Source: Nissolia schottii (lineage: Eukaryota > Streptophyta > Magnoliopsida > Fabales > Fabaceae). From it: 64,000 nucleotides of DNA. Both the position numbers and the translations under genes were made by a program. Shown piece by piece: positions 35,637 through 47,963 of this stretch (the stretch's first letter is position 1; each line of letters starts with the position of its first letter). Under the pieces are notes generated by a model. That model saw only the letters and a program-made list of their open reading frames with translations, did not search any database and was not told the origin of the DNA. The stretch is taken from the NCBI GenBank assembly GCA_003254905.1, contig QANU01003806.1, positions 197,617-261,616 on the forward strand, in the 5' to 3' direction.

Positions 35637-36973
35637 TTAGGTTTTCTTCTCCTCTTTCTCAGCATTCTCATCACCGCCCTCAATAGGGTCACCAGCTCCC
35701 TCCATTGCAATGTTGAGATCGATCCATATCTCTGAAACAGGAACAAGCACGGACGAACCACCCTCTCCGCTCTGACCACCGCCGCTCCCACCTTCACCTG
35801 CAACAAACCACATAATAAAATAAATAAAAATATTCAAATTAAGCATCAGATCCTCACACACATCTATAATCCATAATGTCCATTTTTTCTTTAATTGTGT
35901 TATTTGCACTTATATTTTTAAATTTTTTGTATGACACATACCCACAAAAATTGTGGGGTCTAATAACTCTCTTTTAGCCAATAAATTTGGCCGAGAAATG
36001 ATCGTACAATTTTTTTTTTCTCCTTTTTTAATTAACTTTCTTGTTATAATAAAGAATCTCCTCTTTGGTTTAATTAAAAACAGAGTTTAGATTCAAGGCC
36101 TGTACTCTCGCAAAAAAAAAAAATTTGATATCTTCAAATTAATTACACATCAATAAAAGAAACTAATTAAAATTTGGACTTATATTATATAGACTCGTTG
36201 ATCACATGATATCGTATTAACTAACTCACTAGTCAATTATTATTAAATAACAATTTAATAGGATCAACACTTTATTGAAATATTATATAATAATAAATAA
36301 TTATTGAATCAATACGTATGACCAACGAATACAAATGACATTTTTATAGTACCTCAACACTTGCACAGTTGCACCCCCCCTCTATGACACACATCATGAA
36401 CCATTTCATATATAAGGTTACAAAAATGCAGAAAACATAATATTTTTACTAGGGTTCTTAGCTAGGTTTTTCCTATTTAGTCGGATTATGTTTTCGTGTT
36501 TAGTGGCCTCCAGAACAGTGATGGTGACCCCTGGACACCTGTGTTATATTACAGTACTTATCTTTAAAAGAAAAAAAACATTATTACCTATGCATGTAAA
36601 ACTATGATATGATATCACACGAATCCAAAAGTTGAGAATTACTCATAAAACACAAAACAAAGTAATTACCAGGAGCAGCAGCAGCAGGGACGAGAGAGGA
36701 GGGTGAGAAAGTAGGGGGCTTGAAGAAGCCGCGATAGTTGCGGTCAGGGTGGCTGCGCATGTGGCCAAACGCGCCCTTCCATGTTGAGAATGTCTTATTG
36801 CACTCAGGGCATGTGGGGTCCCCCCTAGGAGGGTCCTTCACCTCCGACACCTTCCTTGTCTTCTTCACAGCACCTCCTACGTCCCCCACGGCGGGAGGAG
36901 GGTTTTGGGGGGAAGAAGGAGGGGTCTTGGGAGAGGAGGTGGTGTTTCCCTTGTTGGAATTTGGGTCCTCCAT
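35637..36973 (-). CDS. C2H2 zinc-finger protein with one EAR-like motif (paralog C)
   Basis: Two exons, 36670-36973 and 35637-35797, join in phase to 154 residues. The start MEDPNSNKG aligns with MERENNPSSKG of paralog A. The N-terminal 50 residues are Ser/Pro-rich, followed by KKTRK, the finger CPECNKTFSTWKGAFGHMRS then H, and PDRNYRGFFKPPTF. The second exon is Gly-rich with IWIDLNIAME, a DLN/EAR-like motif, and an acidic-basic tail ending EKEEKKT. The finger and the intron position match paralog A, but the C-terminus is shorter and the FDLNEPP motif is lost. The likely role, a nuclear repressor, follows from the family only. The intron is 872 bp and AT-rich. Confidence 0.85.
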
Positions 36974-39894
36974 ATTTGGATGCAAACGGCTCAAAATGGA
37001 AAATGAGAGCTTCTGAAGGCATGTTTTGTGTGAAGGAATCGAATGGTACTTATAACGTGAGAAATGTTATTTTAACAAATAAAATACAACTTGCATTGAG
37101 AAGGGGTAGAAAGAGAAAGGATCATCGATCCATATTGTATTAAAAATATTTAGGTCTTTGTCTTTGTCTTTTGTGATTGTTTATACAAGCTCTTGTATAT
37201 CTTGTTTGCTAAACTAACATTTCTCTTATAATATGTATGATGATCGATGGTATGAGAGTGTAACGGTTACTCTAGGGCATGAACCTTCATTCTCGTGGGT
37301 TAGCACTGTGTGCGTCCAATAAGCCAAGCGTAATGATTTTATATTCATTTCTCTACCTCTCATGAGAGTTATTGGATAAGAATGAATTACACACTGCTCA
37401 AAGTTGTACTCCACAATTTTTGTGATTGTGATGAACAATGAATCTAACTATGCCACTCAAAATTCAATCAATGTTTTTCTTTTAGAGAAAAAAACTTATT
37501 AGAGTTTAATTGAAATGTAAAAAGAATTTGACTCACTAATTCAAAAGTAAAATTCTTTTACATTTTTGCACTCTCTCGACCTGCGTCAAAATTAAACTTA
37601 AAATATATTTAGTGGTTTTCTTTTTGTGTTTTTGACATGTGATTTTTGTTGTTCAACATTCAACATTCAACAACAAACAATTAAACCGTATTTATGTTTT
37701 GCTTATTTGGGAAATAAAAGGGGGAGAGAATCTTTGGTCAAATGTTTTTCTTTAATGTTAATTATATATATGGATAAAATAGTGAAATAATAGTATAGAA
37801 ATATTGTATTAATATCATTATTTGACTGTAGCAAACATAATTGACAACATAATAATTAGAGAGTGAGACTAAATAAAATTTGAAGTTATTTTATTATGTT
37901 TTTTGACCTGCGAAATTATTTTATTGTTATTAACAATAAAATATATAGAAATTTCAATAATTTATAATTTAGTGTACAATTAGTCATGAATTACTGTTTA
38001 TTATTATGGAAATATAGATAATAAGTGACGCTCAAGTTTTTATTTTATGAAATATAGTTTAAGCATTTAAAAAAAAAAAAGATTAATTTTGATGTACATG
38101 CAAACGAGAGACTTTCTCCTCTTCTTCCTTTCTTTCAATTTCGGTTTTGACTTCAATGGGATTTTGATTGGGTTATTCTTAGATTGTTTTGTTTTTGCAA
38201 TTTTGGTTGATGAAGCATAATTACATTTTGCCTTTAGAGGAAATTGAATTTTTGGGACTCATAGAATTAAATCAACATTAACATATATAATGCATTTCAT
38301 GTGATTACGTACATGCATGATGGTGCACAAAGACGAAGCAACTAACTGATGAGCTTCTTGTAGTGACTCATTGCAATTTCTTCCATGCTTGAACTTTTGG
38401 AGTGTGATCGTAAAATGTTAGACATGCAGGGTAAAAAAGTGAATCTGAGTATAGGAGAAAACATGAAAATGATATAAAAAAAATGAAAACTTAAGTTAAC
38501 TTATCGGAGATCCAAACCATCTTTGTTGGTTAGTTCACTAACTTATTCACCGTTCACACACACTATGTGTCTTTGTCGTTTCTGGTCGAATGTCCACTTT
38601 GATGATATATGCTATGGGCATCTTTGGTTGCTTCATTCTCACTAATAGTGCCGTCAACGAACAATCAATTTCATGGCTATACACAGGAATTAATTAAAAG
38701 GAGAGAAAGTTATGCACACTAAAGTTTTGCCAGAAATGTCTCTTGAAAGGGTTAGATTCAGTGATACAATTTCTTAATTTGTTGATACATGCATCTTTAG
38801 AATTGTTTAGTTTTGTTAAAAGTAGATAGCTTGAGTGTTGTGTATCCCTACATAATTGTTCTTGCTGAGCATTTGGTTGTGCTTATTTAGATACGGAGAG
38901 AAAATTGAACAAGTAGAGCAATTGGACACTTGAAAATGTCCAAAATGCATAGACGAATGCAATTGCAGTGTATGCTTGTAATGCGTTTTGTGTTTGAGTG
39001 CACCCTTTTTTGAGTTGGTAATTCTTAAATATATGTGATTAATTTTGTAGGAAAAGTAAAGGTCAAAAACCTATAAGCAAGTGAGAATAGCCAAGGCTGA
39101 GGGCTACTCTTCTATGGAGCAAATGCTTGTCGTGATAGGCAAAGAAATTTTAGAATCAATAGATTCTAGTATTAATGTTGACGTTGATGTTGATGCAATA
39201 ATCTTGAATTTCTCATCACCCTTTTCTCAACTATCCTGTTTTTAGCAAATTGAAATTACTTATACATGTTTCTTAATAGGGCTCTTGTTTATGTACCTAA
39301 TTCGTAATTTTAACGAGATCAAATGGTTGATTTTGGCAAATCGATATTTGATAAGCTTCCTACATGCAATGTTATTTTACAAAAGGAGTGATTAATGTTT
39401 ATTGGAAGATTCATTATATGCATCAATGCATAGTTTTTTCAATTTTTGTGTACTGTTTATGGTACTTTCTTGCAGGAGATGACATTTATAAATTGATCCA
39501 AAATAAACCACAAAACACACAATTCCTTGCTTTACTATGGGCATCTCCAAAATCTTATTGCCTGATTTTCTGTGGTTCAAGATGTGTAGATTGGAATTCT
39601 GCCACCAAGTCGTATAACCCCATTGGCTTCCTTTGACTATAGCAACTCATCTCGAGTGAGGATTCAAAAACCCTACCTTTCTCCTTCCTTGTGTTATCGG
39701 CACATGTTCGAGGGTAAAGGAAATGACAAATATAGGGAGCAATGCGGGTAACTTATAAGGGTGTAATCGTGTTGGTGTGATTCGCGGGTTTGGGTGAAAA
39801 ATCAACCCAAACAATCAAATTTAATTGAGAATTGGTTTAATTTTTAATTTTTTTTCCTTTTAAAAATCTTAACTAAACCAATTAGATCAATATT
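36974..39894. other. Intergenic between zinc-finger gene C and the 40-kb repeats
   Basis: No supported gene. The minus-strand promoter of gene C should lie at its lower end. At 38,324-38,360 is a short near-copy of the SAC gene exon 1/intron 1 junction. Frames at 39,364-39,636 (90 codons) and elsewhere resemble nothing known to me. Confidence 0.5.
38324..38360 (-). repeat. 37-bp duplicate of the SAC gene exon-1 splice junction
   Basis: GCACAAAGACGAAGCAACTA followed by ACTGATGAGCTTC is repeated from 6,386-6,422, with three mismatches in 37 bases. The source spans the last coding bases of exon 1 and the first bases of intron 1 of the SAC phosphatase gene. Similarity does not extend further on either side. 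Confidence 0.8.
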
Positions 39895-40505
39895 GGATGA
39901 GCACGGTTACATCTACACTCATTTTTGTGCCCCCATATGGTATTGAATGCACAAACTTTTACATACATATGCATAAACATTTTTCTACCAACAAGCACAA
40001 ACATTTTTCACATACGAAACTAAATCAAATTAGATCTGTAGTTTATTAAATAGCAAAAAGTAACTGACGTACTCTATCTCCTCCTCACTCTCTACCATGC
40101 ATAAACTTTTGAACTGACGTGCACAAATTTTTCAACAACCAAAAACAAGAAAATAAGATGAAAATGTAAACAAAAATAAAGATGAAGAAGAAAACTTTGA
40201 TGCTCACATAGACAAACTTTTAAATAAGAATGCACAAACGTTTTTGGTAGAGATGCACAAACTTTTGAACAACTAGACTTCCACAAACTTTTGAACAAAC
40301 ATCCACAAACTTTTGAATAACTAAAACTAATTAATATGATGAAAACGAAGATGAAAACTCTTGGATTCATAAAGAATAAGATAAAAATGAAAAAAAAAAT
40401 GGAGGGAGATTGTGGAAGAAGAGAGAGAAAAAAAATGAGAAACATGTGTTAGGGAAAGTGAGGTGTATAATAGGTAACATATTTTAAGGTGTACACATAA
40501 CACTT
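39895..40505. repeat. Dispersed repeat, copy 2 (CACAAACTTTT family)
   Basis: This is a second copy of the block at 7,266-7,890 in the same orientation. The phrase CACAAACTTTTGAA occurs repeatedly, giving a quasi-tandem texture. Confidence 0.65.
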
Positions 40506-40854
40506 CTCACGTAGGATTTGTTTGATTCAGATTATTAGGTTAAAGTAAAAAATAAAAATAAAAACGCATGTTTTTTATAAAATAAGATCCTTATAACAAC
40601 TAATGACATAGTAAGAATTTTGGTTATGATACACTTGATAATGGGTAAACAAATAGTCCTTTGACAAATATAAACAAGGAAGACAAAGAAAAATGTTTCT
40701 ATTACTAAAAACTTAAGTGCAAAACTTTGAAAAATTAAAAATAAATGGGAAAAAAATAGTTAGTCGGGTGTTAAATTGGGAGACCAGAGTTGAAAATCAT
40801 AAATTCAAAACTGAACCAATAACAATTGAGTCTTGTTACATGTACACAAAAAAA

Positions 40855-41385
40855 AAAATGCACCATATATACACCCCATATTTATATACATAAAGTTTGT
40901 GTTTTAAGTTTTAACATTTGTAATGTTTGTGCACTTAATTAAATATAGTCGAAAATATCATCTAAAAGTTTGTAATGTTAGTGTACCCGTGCAAATAAAG
41001 TTTGTGCATTATTACGTATAATGTTTGTGCATTTTTTTTAAATATAGTTCAGATTGTAAAACACTCTAATCATTTTATAATGTTTGTGCATTCATACATA
41101 TAAAATTTGTGCATTACTATTTATAATGTTTGTGCATTTTTAAATAAAGTTTAGATTGTATATAACTCTGAACTATAAATTTGTAATGTAGTTCAAATAA
41201 AGTTTGTACATGAATGCGTATAAAGTTTGTACTTTAACGTCTATAATGCTTGTGCTTTAATGTTTTAAAGTTTGTGCTCTCTTTTGAGAAACTGTATTGT
41301 ATACATATAATAATAATTAATTACCTAATTTAAATAATGTATATATGAATGTATGAAATTGGGTATACACATAACATTTTTGATA
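40855..41385. repeat. AAAGTTTGTGCA-rich repeat, inverted relative of copy 2
   Basis: The phrases AAAGTTTGTGCATT and AATGTTTGTGCA occur about ten times at irregular spacing. They are the reverse complement of the CACAAACTTT phrase of the neighbouring block. Together the two blocks may be the two ends of one element with a spacer at 40,506-40,854. Confidence 0.5.
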
Positions 41386-41999
41386 ACGATTATAGTAGCA
41401 TCCTCAGTTGTAGTAACAACAACAATGCAAAAATCTATTTGAGTTTACCAGAGTTTTGCATCAAACTCAAATTAACATATCAATACTTTGGAGCTTATTA
41501 GTATGAGGGCATTTATGGGGCAATGAGAAGAATTATTTTGAGATATCCATGTGTGGTTTTTGCAACTACCATTAAGGAAACCCTAAAGTTCAAGAGTATT
41601 AAATGCAAAATCTCTCGTTAGATTGTTTAATCACGTGTGAAGATGATATCTAAAAGCTTCGATGAGGAGAATAAATTAAATTGAAACTTGAAAGTAGTCT
41701 AATAGTTACAAAATGGAGAAAGACGGTACAAAATGATTGAACACACATTTTGGTTCCTTCTGGCTTCTACATGATTTTGGATTTTGGTTTAGTTCTCTAC
41801 ATATATAGTTGTATTTCGTTAAGGAATTCCCTAGTCAAAAACCAAAAAACGATTTCACTACAAGGACCAATTCTTAATTTAAAAAAGAAAAAAAAGAAAA
41901 AAAGTAGAGATCAATACTTTATGAAAATATTATCTGTAAACTAAAAAAAAGTTAAAAACTATAAGAATCAATTCTTAATACTTAATCTGGTGAAGAATT

Positions 42000-42395
42000 G
42001 ACCGGTCTAACACAATCTCAAAAGTTAGCTCAAGAGATGAGGCATGTCTCACATTTACAAAACTTATCTAAACTTTATCTTTAAGCAATTGAGGATTTTA
42101 ACACCTCTTTCACACACCCAGAAATTCAGAGCGTAAAATTTGCAGACATATATGGATGACCCAACAATTATCTTAGAGTAAGCTCTCTATTACACCTATC
42201 TTACACCCGGACATTCAGAGCACGAAATTTGTAGACATCTGCAGGTGGCCCCACGAATGTCTTAGAGTATGCTATAATACCATCTTAAATAATTGAGTGG
42301 CCTAACTTAACCTTAAAAGCTAGCTCAAGGGGTGAGAGATATCTCACATTTATAAAACCTATATAAGCTTTATCTCTAAGCAATGCGAGATTATA
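42000..42395. repeat. Internally duplicated repeat
   Basis: Two arms at about 42,005-42,100 and 42,298-42,390 share AGCTCAAGRGRTGAGRSATR-like phrases, TCTCACATTTAYAAAAC and CTTTATCTYTAAGCAAT. Between them two 80-base units (42,100-42,178 and 42,190-42,270) share CATTCAGAGC.CGAAATTTG and TCTTAGAGTA.GCT. It reads like an LTR or satellite-derived block; I cannot name the family. Confidence 0.6.
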
Positions 42396-43228
42396 ATAAT
42401 GGTAAGGATAAATTTCTTATCGGAATACAATTATAATAGCCATACATATATATACATTACATATATATACACACACACATACGGGATTACTCGAGTATCC
42501 GATACGGGATTACTCGGGCATTGGTACCTTGTAATTATCTATGGCTAAGAATCAATCGAGTGTCTCATTAACTCTAAATACTTATTATTTTAAACTTAAA
42601 AATAAATCATGATCATTAAAATATAAAGAAGTATCGATACAAATGACATTTAAATAAATCAATGGTATGCAAGATGAGCATCTAATTTGGTGTCTCCACT
42701 TCCAAAAGTGGAATGCGACTAGATCACAAATTCTACTAACTTTACATGTAATTACCCTAGAGTCATTCTAGTTAAACTTCTGGAGTTGTTTCTTCTCCAT
42801 AAGATTTGGATCTGTTGTCATCTTCATTGATTTCCTCCCCTTTGGTGTCCATGATCTCGCTTCCTTTTGGAATGAGAGGGGGCTCATCAAACAAATCTTA
42901 TTGTGTCAAAAGCACAACAGCTGGGAACACAACGGAAGGAAAAACAGATCAGGAAACCACGAAAGGAATAGACAAACGTTGACGATCACACGTTGGCGAT
43001 GGGAGTTGGGAGATCATCGTGGCAACGAGGAATTGGTTCTCACATACATTTGACCAACTCCAAATTATAATTTCAATATTTAGATTTATGTAATTTAATA
43101 TTTTTTCTTTTTTAGTCGCATAAACATTAATTTTAGTCACATAAGAAGCTCAAAATTAAAGCTTGTATATGAAACATTTTTACTCAATTTTCAATAATTG
43201 AAGTTTACATAATTAACATGAGAAAACG

Positions 43229-43268
<40 letters not shown>

Positions 43269-43269
43269 T
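43229..43269. repeat. (CA)n(TA)n compound microsatellite
   Basis: About eleven CA units followed by about nine TA units. Confidence 0.95.
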
Positions 43270-44321
43270 ATATACCAGAAACTTTTAAGTGACATAAAAT
43301 GAACCAAAGAAAAAGAGAATATTGAATTTCAATATTTTTTAAATTTTGTTATCAGCGCAGCCAATCCTTTAAAATTAAAATTAAAACTAAAACCTCTTTC
43401 TTTAACTTTTACTATTGGTGTATTACTTTAGCTTTAAAAAGTTAAAACATGATATATTATGAGGCAGATTTTACTATTGTCAATCATAGGTCTCCAAAGA
43501 AAAATAGAAAATTGTATGTGTGGATGTTCTCCTTACAAACAATCAAGACAAGTATAAAGATATTTTGTTGGGGGAGAGAATAGCTCACAAAGATGTTTTT
43601 CTTTTTCCTTCGTAAAGAGTAGCTGATAGAAATATTACACACAAAATTCTCAAACATTTAAGGTCCAATATTGAAATTAGTTTCAAGAATTTTACTTACA
43701 AATACTCATTCGCCACTTAAGAGATTAAGTAAAGGGATCCATAATAGAATTAACCAAAAAGTCTTCTTAATTAAATTCATCTTTTAAGTATAAAAACCTT
43801 GTTTTATTGGTAGCATAAAACCTTTCTTTCTAATATATCCATTAAGACAATACTTGCAAAAAGGCAAGTTAGAATTACATGTATATGGTACAAAAGGCCC
43901 ATGTACTTTCTTGCAGTTGAACACTTGAATGTATGATTAAATAATTGAAGTATATTCTTCTTCTACATTCTAGATATCATGTAAAAAAAAAATTCGACAG
44001 ATTTGTTTAAGAATAATTCTCATGACGAAAATAGAAGCGAAATCGATCAATATCTCACACCAAATTCTAGCATTTGAGATTTAATTGATAGCCTTGTGTC
44101 CCTTCCCACCTGCCAAATCAATAATTAGTTATTTAAGTATTAATACGTGTATGACACAAGAAAGTATATTGATGCATAAAGAGTATAAAAAGAATTGGGT
44201 TGAACGCATCTAAACTAGTTTTAATACATGTACAGGAAGTAAATAAGTATACCATCAAACTCAAGATGGCGAGGGAAAGATCACAAATTAAGTTCAATAT
44301 ATAGCCTACCCTACAAATGGG

Positions 44322-44468
44322 GATCCTCTCATGTTTAAAATGAACACGAGAGGGTCATGTTTACATCTCCGTCCTTCATTAACATGACCCTCTCATGTCA
44401 ATATGACCTTGGTCATGTTAATAAAAGGTGGAGATGCCTCTCGTGTTCATTTTAAACATGAGAGGATC
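44322..44468. mobile_element. Foldback MITE with near-perfect arms
   Basis: The first 32 bases (GATCCTCTCATGTTTAAAAT then GAACACGAGAGG) are exactly the reverse complement of the last 32. The inner arms (CATCTCCGTCCTTCATTAAC / GTTAATAAAAGGTGGAGATG) also pair. The 147-bp unit would fold into one long hairpin. A partial relative, GGATCCTCTCATGTCATGTT, lies at 48,508. The flanks show an imperfect 12-bp direct repeat, TATATAGCCTAC and TATATAGGCTAC, some distance from the arms. Confidence 0.75.
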
Positions 44469-44640
44469 TTGACTATATAGGCTACACCGCCATGTCAGTT
44501 CTGGCCATGATAACTTGGACAGATATCTGATTTTATTCAAATACCCAACAAGTCTCCTTGAATGCAATCGAGTTCAAACTGACCAAACTCAGCAGTCCAG
44601 AGAAGGACCTTCACGAAAGGAGATCAGCCAACATTACCTG

Positions 44641-47600
44641 CTACTGTCCAGAGTTCCCCAAAAGCCGCTCAACGGCTGCATGAACATTCCCTGATGTGGC
44701 AATAAGAGCCCTTATATTTTCTTGAGTGTCAAAGAACCCCATCTCTTGAAGCTGTGTAAGTTGGGTAGCATACAATTGCTCTGGTGGCTCTGAGAAGACA
44801 AGGGAGTCTGTTAGAGCAGTATAATTCAATTTAGAAAAGTGGGAGACAACAACAACGCTAACCATTTGATCTGTTTGGTACAGCAAGGCTACCAGCTCCA
44901 AGTCCACCAAACATGCTTGATAAAATCTCCAGCCCAATGTTGTTCATTGATCCTGTCAGCAAAAGCATTTGATAGCAATTACCAAAACTGCTTGCAATCA
45001 AATGGCAATAGCATCACCCAAAAGCGGCCTACGGATGGGTGATCTTAAGAGATGGTCAAGCAATTTGAATTGCCAATGCAAAACCATATCAACAACATAT
45101 TCCAAGTAACATAGCATAGTTTATATGGACATAAACCAAAAGAGGATGCAGATTGACTTGCATACCAGTGCCTCCACCTGCTTGACCTGGTTCCCTGCAA
45201 ATGCATACCAGTTTAATAGAATATCATGCCACCAACAAATGGTAAACAAAACAAAAATCCACAAGGGCACCAAAATTCAAAACTTAAGTACTTGTTTCAT
45301 AACAAGGAAAATTTTACATTGCCACATTACAGCAAAAAAAAAAAAGTTAGCAAGAACTAATGGAAGTTTTACTTTCTTTACATGGAGGGAAATAATGGCA
45401 TGTGAGAATGGAAATGCCGGGATTGTTCCATTACTTACTGTGTTGATTGTTGCTGGCCAAGCTGAGATAAAAGAGCTTGCTGGAAAGACAAGAGTTGCTG
45501 CCATTGTGAACGGATGCAATTGTGAGAAGATGACTTTTAATAAGTATTGAATTATGTATGCAAACAAAATAATACAATTGTCAGATTATATCATATTTTA
45601 AAGAATCAAATTTTATAATAGAAAAGAAAAAAGCATCAAAATTATATAAAAAAATATCAGTGTCATTTTTTTTTTTCCAAATGCTTAGCTAGGAATTAGG
45701 ATGCAATTATCCAACCATTTGATGTTGACCAATTCAGACCAAAGCCCAACTAGATCTGATACTCTTTATTTCTAAAGCTAGAAAAACTATTAGAACACAT
45801 CACACAAGAACACAATGCAAACAGCTGTGGAAACATTCAAAATTGCCATTCTTCATAGTCATAATGCGCATAAGCATGACAGTACTTCATTTTGGATCAC
45901 ATAGCTATCATTAATGCAGGCAAAAAGGAATGCAACCAACCGCGTGCTTGAAAGGAGAATATTAAGTCAAATCCATCAACAGATGAGGACTCTAAATCTG
46001 CCTACCTGCAATGTCTCAGGAGAGGAAAATAGGCGAAGAAACTCTGGGTTTTGCATCACTTCTCTAAGAGAATTTAAATCAGGCACACCACGCTGCTCAG
46101 TATTGGCACCAAGAATCTAAAAGCAAATAATATATTAGAGAGACCAGTTTAACATGGGCACAACTCATGGGCAAAGTACGCAAATACCTGATTCATAGTC
46201 TGTGGATTGGAAAGGATACTTTGCATCATTTGTGAAATAGCTGGATTTTGCATTAACTGGGTCATTAAAGCAGCATCGGGCATACCACCCATCATGCCTT
46301 CAAGATCAGGCAGACCAAGCCCTCCTAAGCCAGTGGGTGTCTGCTGTCGGGCATCTGCACCAGTAATTGACCTCCTGGTGTTATTTTGGGCACCTCCAGC
46401 TGCAATATTCAAAACCAGTTAGCCCGGTGCTAATCACAACCTGTTAAAAAATGTAGCTAATAGCCTAATAGCTATGGACCAAAAGAAATCAGAATAAGGA
46501 AAAGCAATTAAACAATTGCCGAAAGAGGCAATCAGCCACCGGATTCTGAAGAGAAAATAAAGTACAAAAACTTACCTCCAGTAGAGGACCAAGGATTAGG
46601 AAGCGGGTTAGTATTGGGCACAGGGGAGGTTGCCTCGGAACTAGCAGTCGAGGGATTAGTTGATTGGTTCCTGACTTGTTCATTTCCTGTATTACCAGCC
46701 ATTGTAGTGGCATTTAAAAATGGTTCTTGAACATTTTCATACATGCGCCTCAGCATGTTGAATCCTTCGGGAGAGGATTCAATGTTGCTCATTGCTCTGT
46801 CTGTATTCCTCATCATTTCGCGCATGATCTCAGGGTTCCTTGTAGCTTCCAGTGTCTGGCGGAGAGTGCTAGGATCATTAAGTATATGCGCTAGCTCAGG
46901 GTTTCGATCCATGAGCTCTTGCATCTGTGGATTATTCATAATAAGATTCCGCACTATCTCAGGATTATTTATTAAATTCTGCATAGCAGGTGTGTTCATT
47001 ATTTCCCTCACTATATTGGGATTTGACAAAAATGGTTGCTGCATTTGTTCAAGATCTGGAAAGCCCGCTCCAAATAAGCTATTAAGGCCACCACTGCCCC
47101 CCATCCCATTCCCACCTAGTCCAGGGAACAGTGAAGCTCCAAAACCAGGTCCTCCTAAACCCCCGCCCTCATTAGCACCAGCACCTCTCGTGTTAGTTGT
47201 TGTGGTATTAGCACCACTGTTATTGGTCCCGCCAGCTGTACTCGAAGGCGCAAAGCCACGAACCAAATGTACAGTGTGATCTGCTTCCAAGCCTATAAAT
47301 ATGAATACAAAGATTAATTATATCCAACCATTTAGGATACACTCCTTAAACATGAAAGAATTATCATCTGAAGAAATCCCAGCAACATTAAAAATGATTT
47401 TCCACGTTATATTTCACTCAAGAAGAAATACAAAACATAAACTCCCTTCGCTGCCTAATCCAAGTCATGCATGTAGAATATCCCGAGGACTTTGGACAAA
47501 TTAACCCAACATTGCCATTATTATTATGAATTACAATTAAGCAATACAAATGCAAGGATGCTTATTACAAAATCCAAACTTCTGTATTAGAGACTGAATT

Positions 47601-47963
47601 GCATCAAGTTGATAAAATTGTAAAACCTAGATTGCACCACGGCAAGAACCCAACGAACCAATCAAACCTAAAAAATACAAATAAATAATTTCAAAAAATA
47701 AAAATAGCAAGATCGGGGGGTATACCGTAGCTTTGGAGGGTTTGATCGTCCTTAAGTATGCGACCCTTGTAAATCAGGCGCTGTTGATCGGAGGGGATGT
47801 CGCAGCTGCGAGCGACGACCTCCTTGAAGGACCCGACGGTGGAATCGAGCCCAATCTGAACGGTAAACTTGGAACCGTTGGAGCACCGAATGTTGATGTT
47901 GACTCCTACCCCGCCGTCGGCGGCGGAGGCCTTGGACTCGTCAACGGCACCGTCACCTCCCAT
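44641..47963 (-). CDS. DSK2: Ubiquilin, ubiquitin-receptor protein DSK2
   Basis: Eight exons, 47726-47963, 46576-47292, 46188-46399, 46006-46116, 45439-45497, 45166-45194, 44863-44952 and 44641-44789, join in phase to a 534-residue protein. That is close to the usual 540-550 residues of plant DSK2a/b. Residues about 20-95 form the ubiquitin-like domain ([18 protein letters not shown]). A Gly/Asn-rich linker follows, then STI1-type repeats ([59 protein letters not shown]). The C-terminal UBA domain reads [20 protein letters not shown]. The UBL docks on the proteasome (RPN10/RPN1) and the UBA binds ubiquitin chains; plant DSK2 also links to ATG8 autophagy. The start [11 protein letters not shown] is the first ATG with a good context, and the gene looks complete and functional. 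Confidence 0.97.

Larger units (their letters stand above)
41386..44320. other. Intergenic repeat DNA
   Basis: No supported gene. It contains the 42-kb duplicated repeat and a (CA)n(TA)n microsatellite. On the minus strand at about 42,779-42,905 a short open segment begins LFDEPPLIPKGSEIMD and is acidic; I do not recognise it. Confidence 0.5.

Noticed and set aside
36738..37143. Plus-strand frames opposite zinc-finger gene C
   Set aside because: They are antisense to the finger exon and have no supporting motifs.
40092..40445. Minus-strand frame of 117 codons rich in Phe, Leu and Ser
   Set aside because: It arises from the A-rich CACAAACTTT repeat block; composition and phrase repetition show it is not a gene.
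41852..41870. CACTACAAGGACC as another CACTA terminus
   Set aside because: There is no sub-terminal repeat array or partner end, so the short match is likely chance.
46743..47279. Plus-strand frame of 178 codons
   Set aside because: It is the mirror of the large second exon of DSK2, which has clear family motifs on the minus strand.
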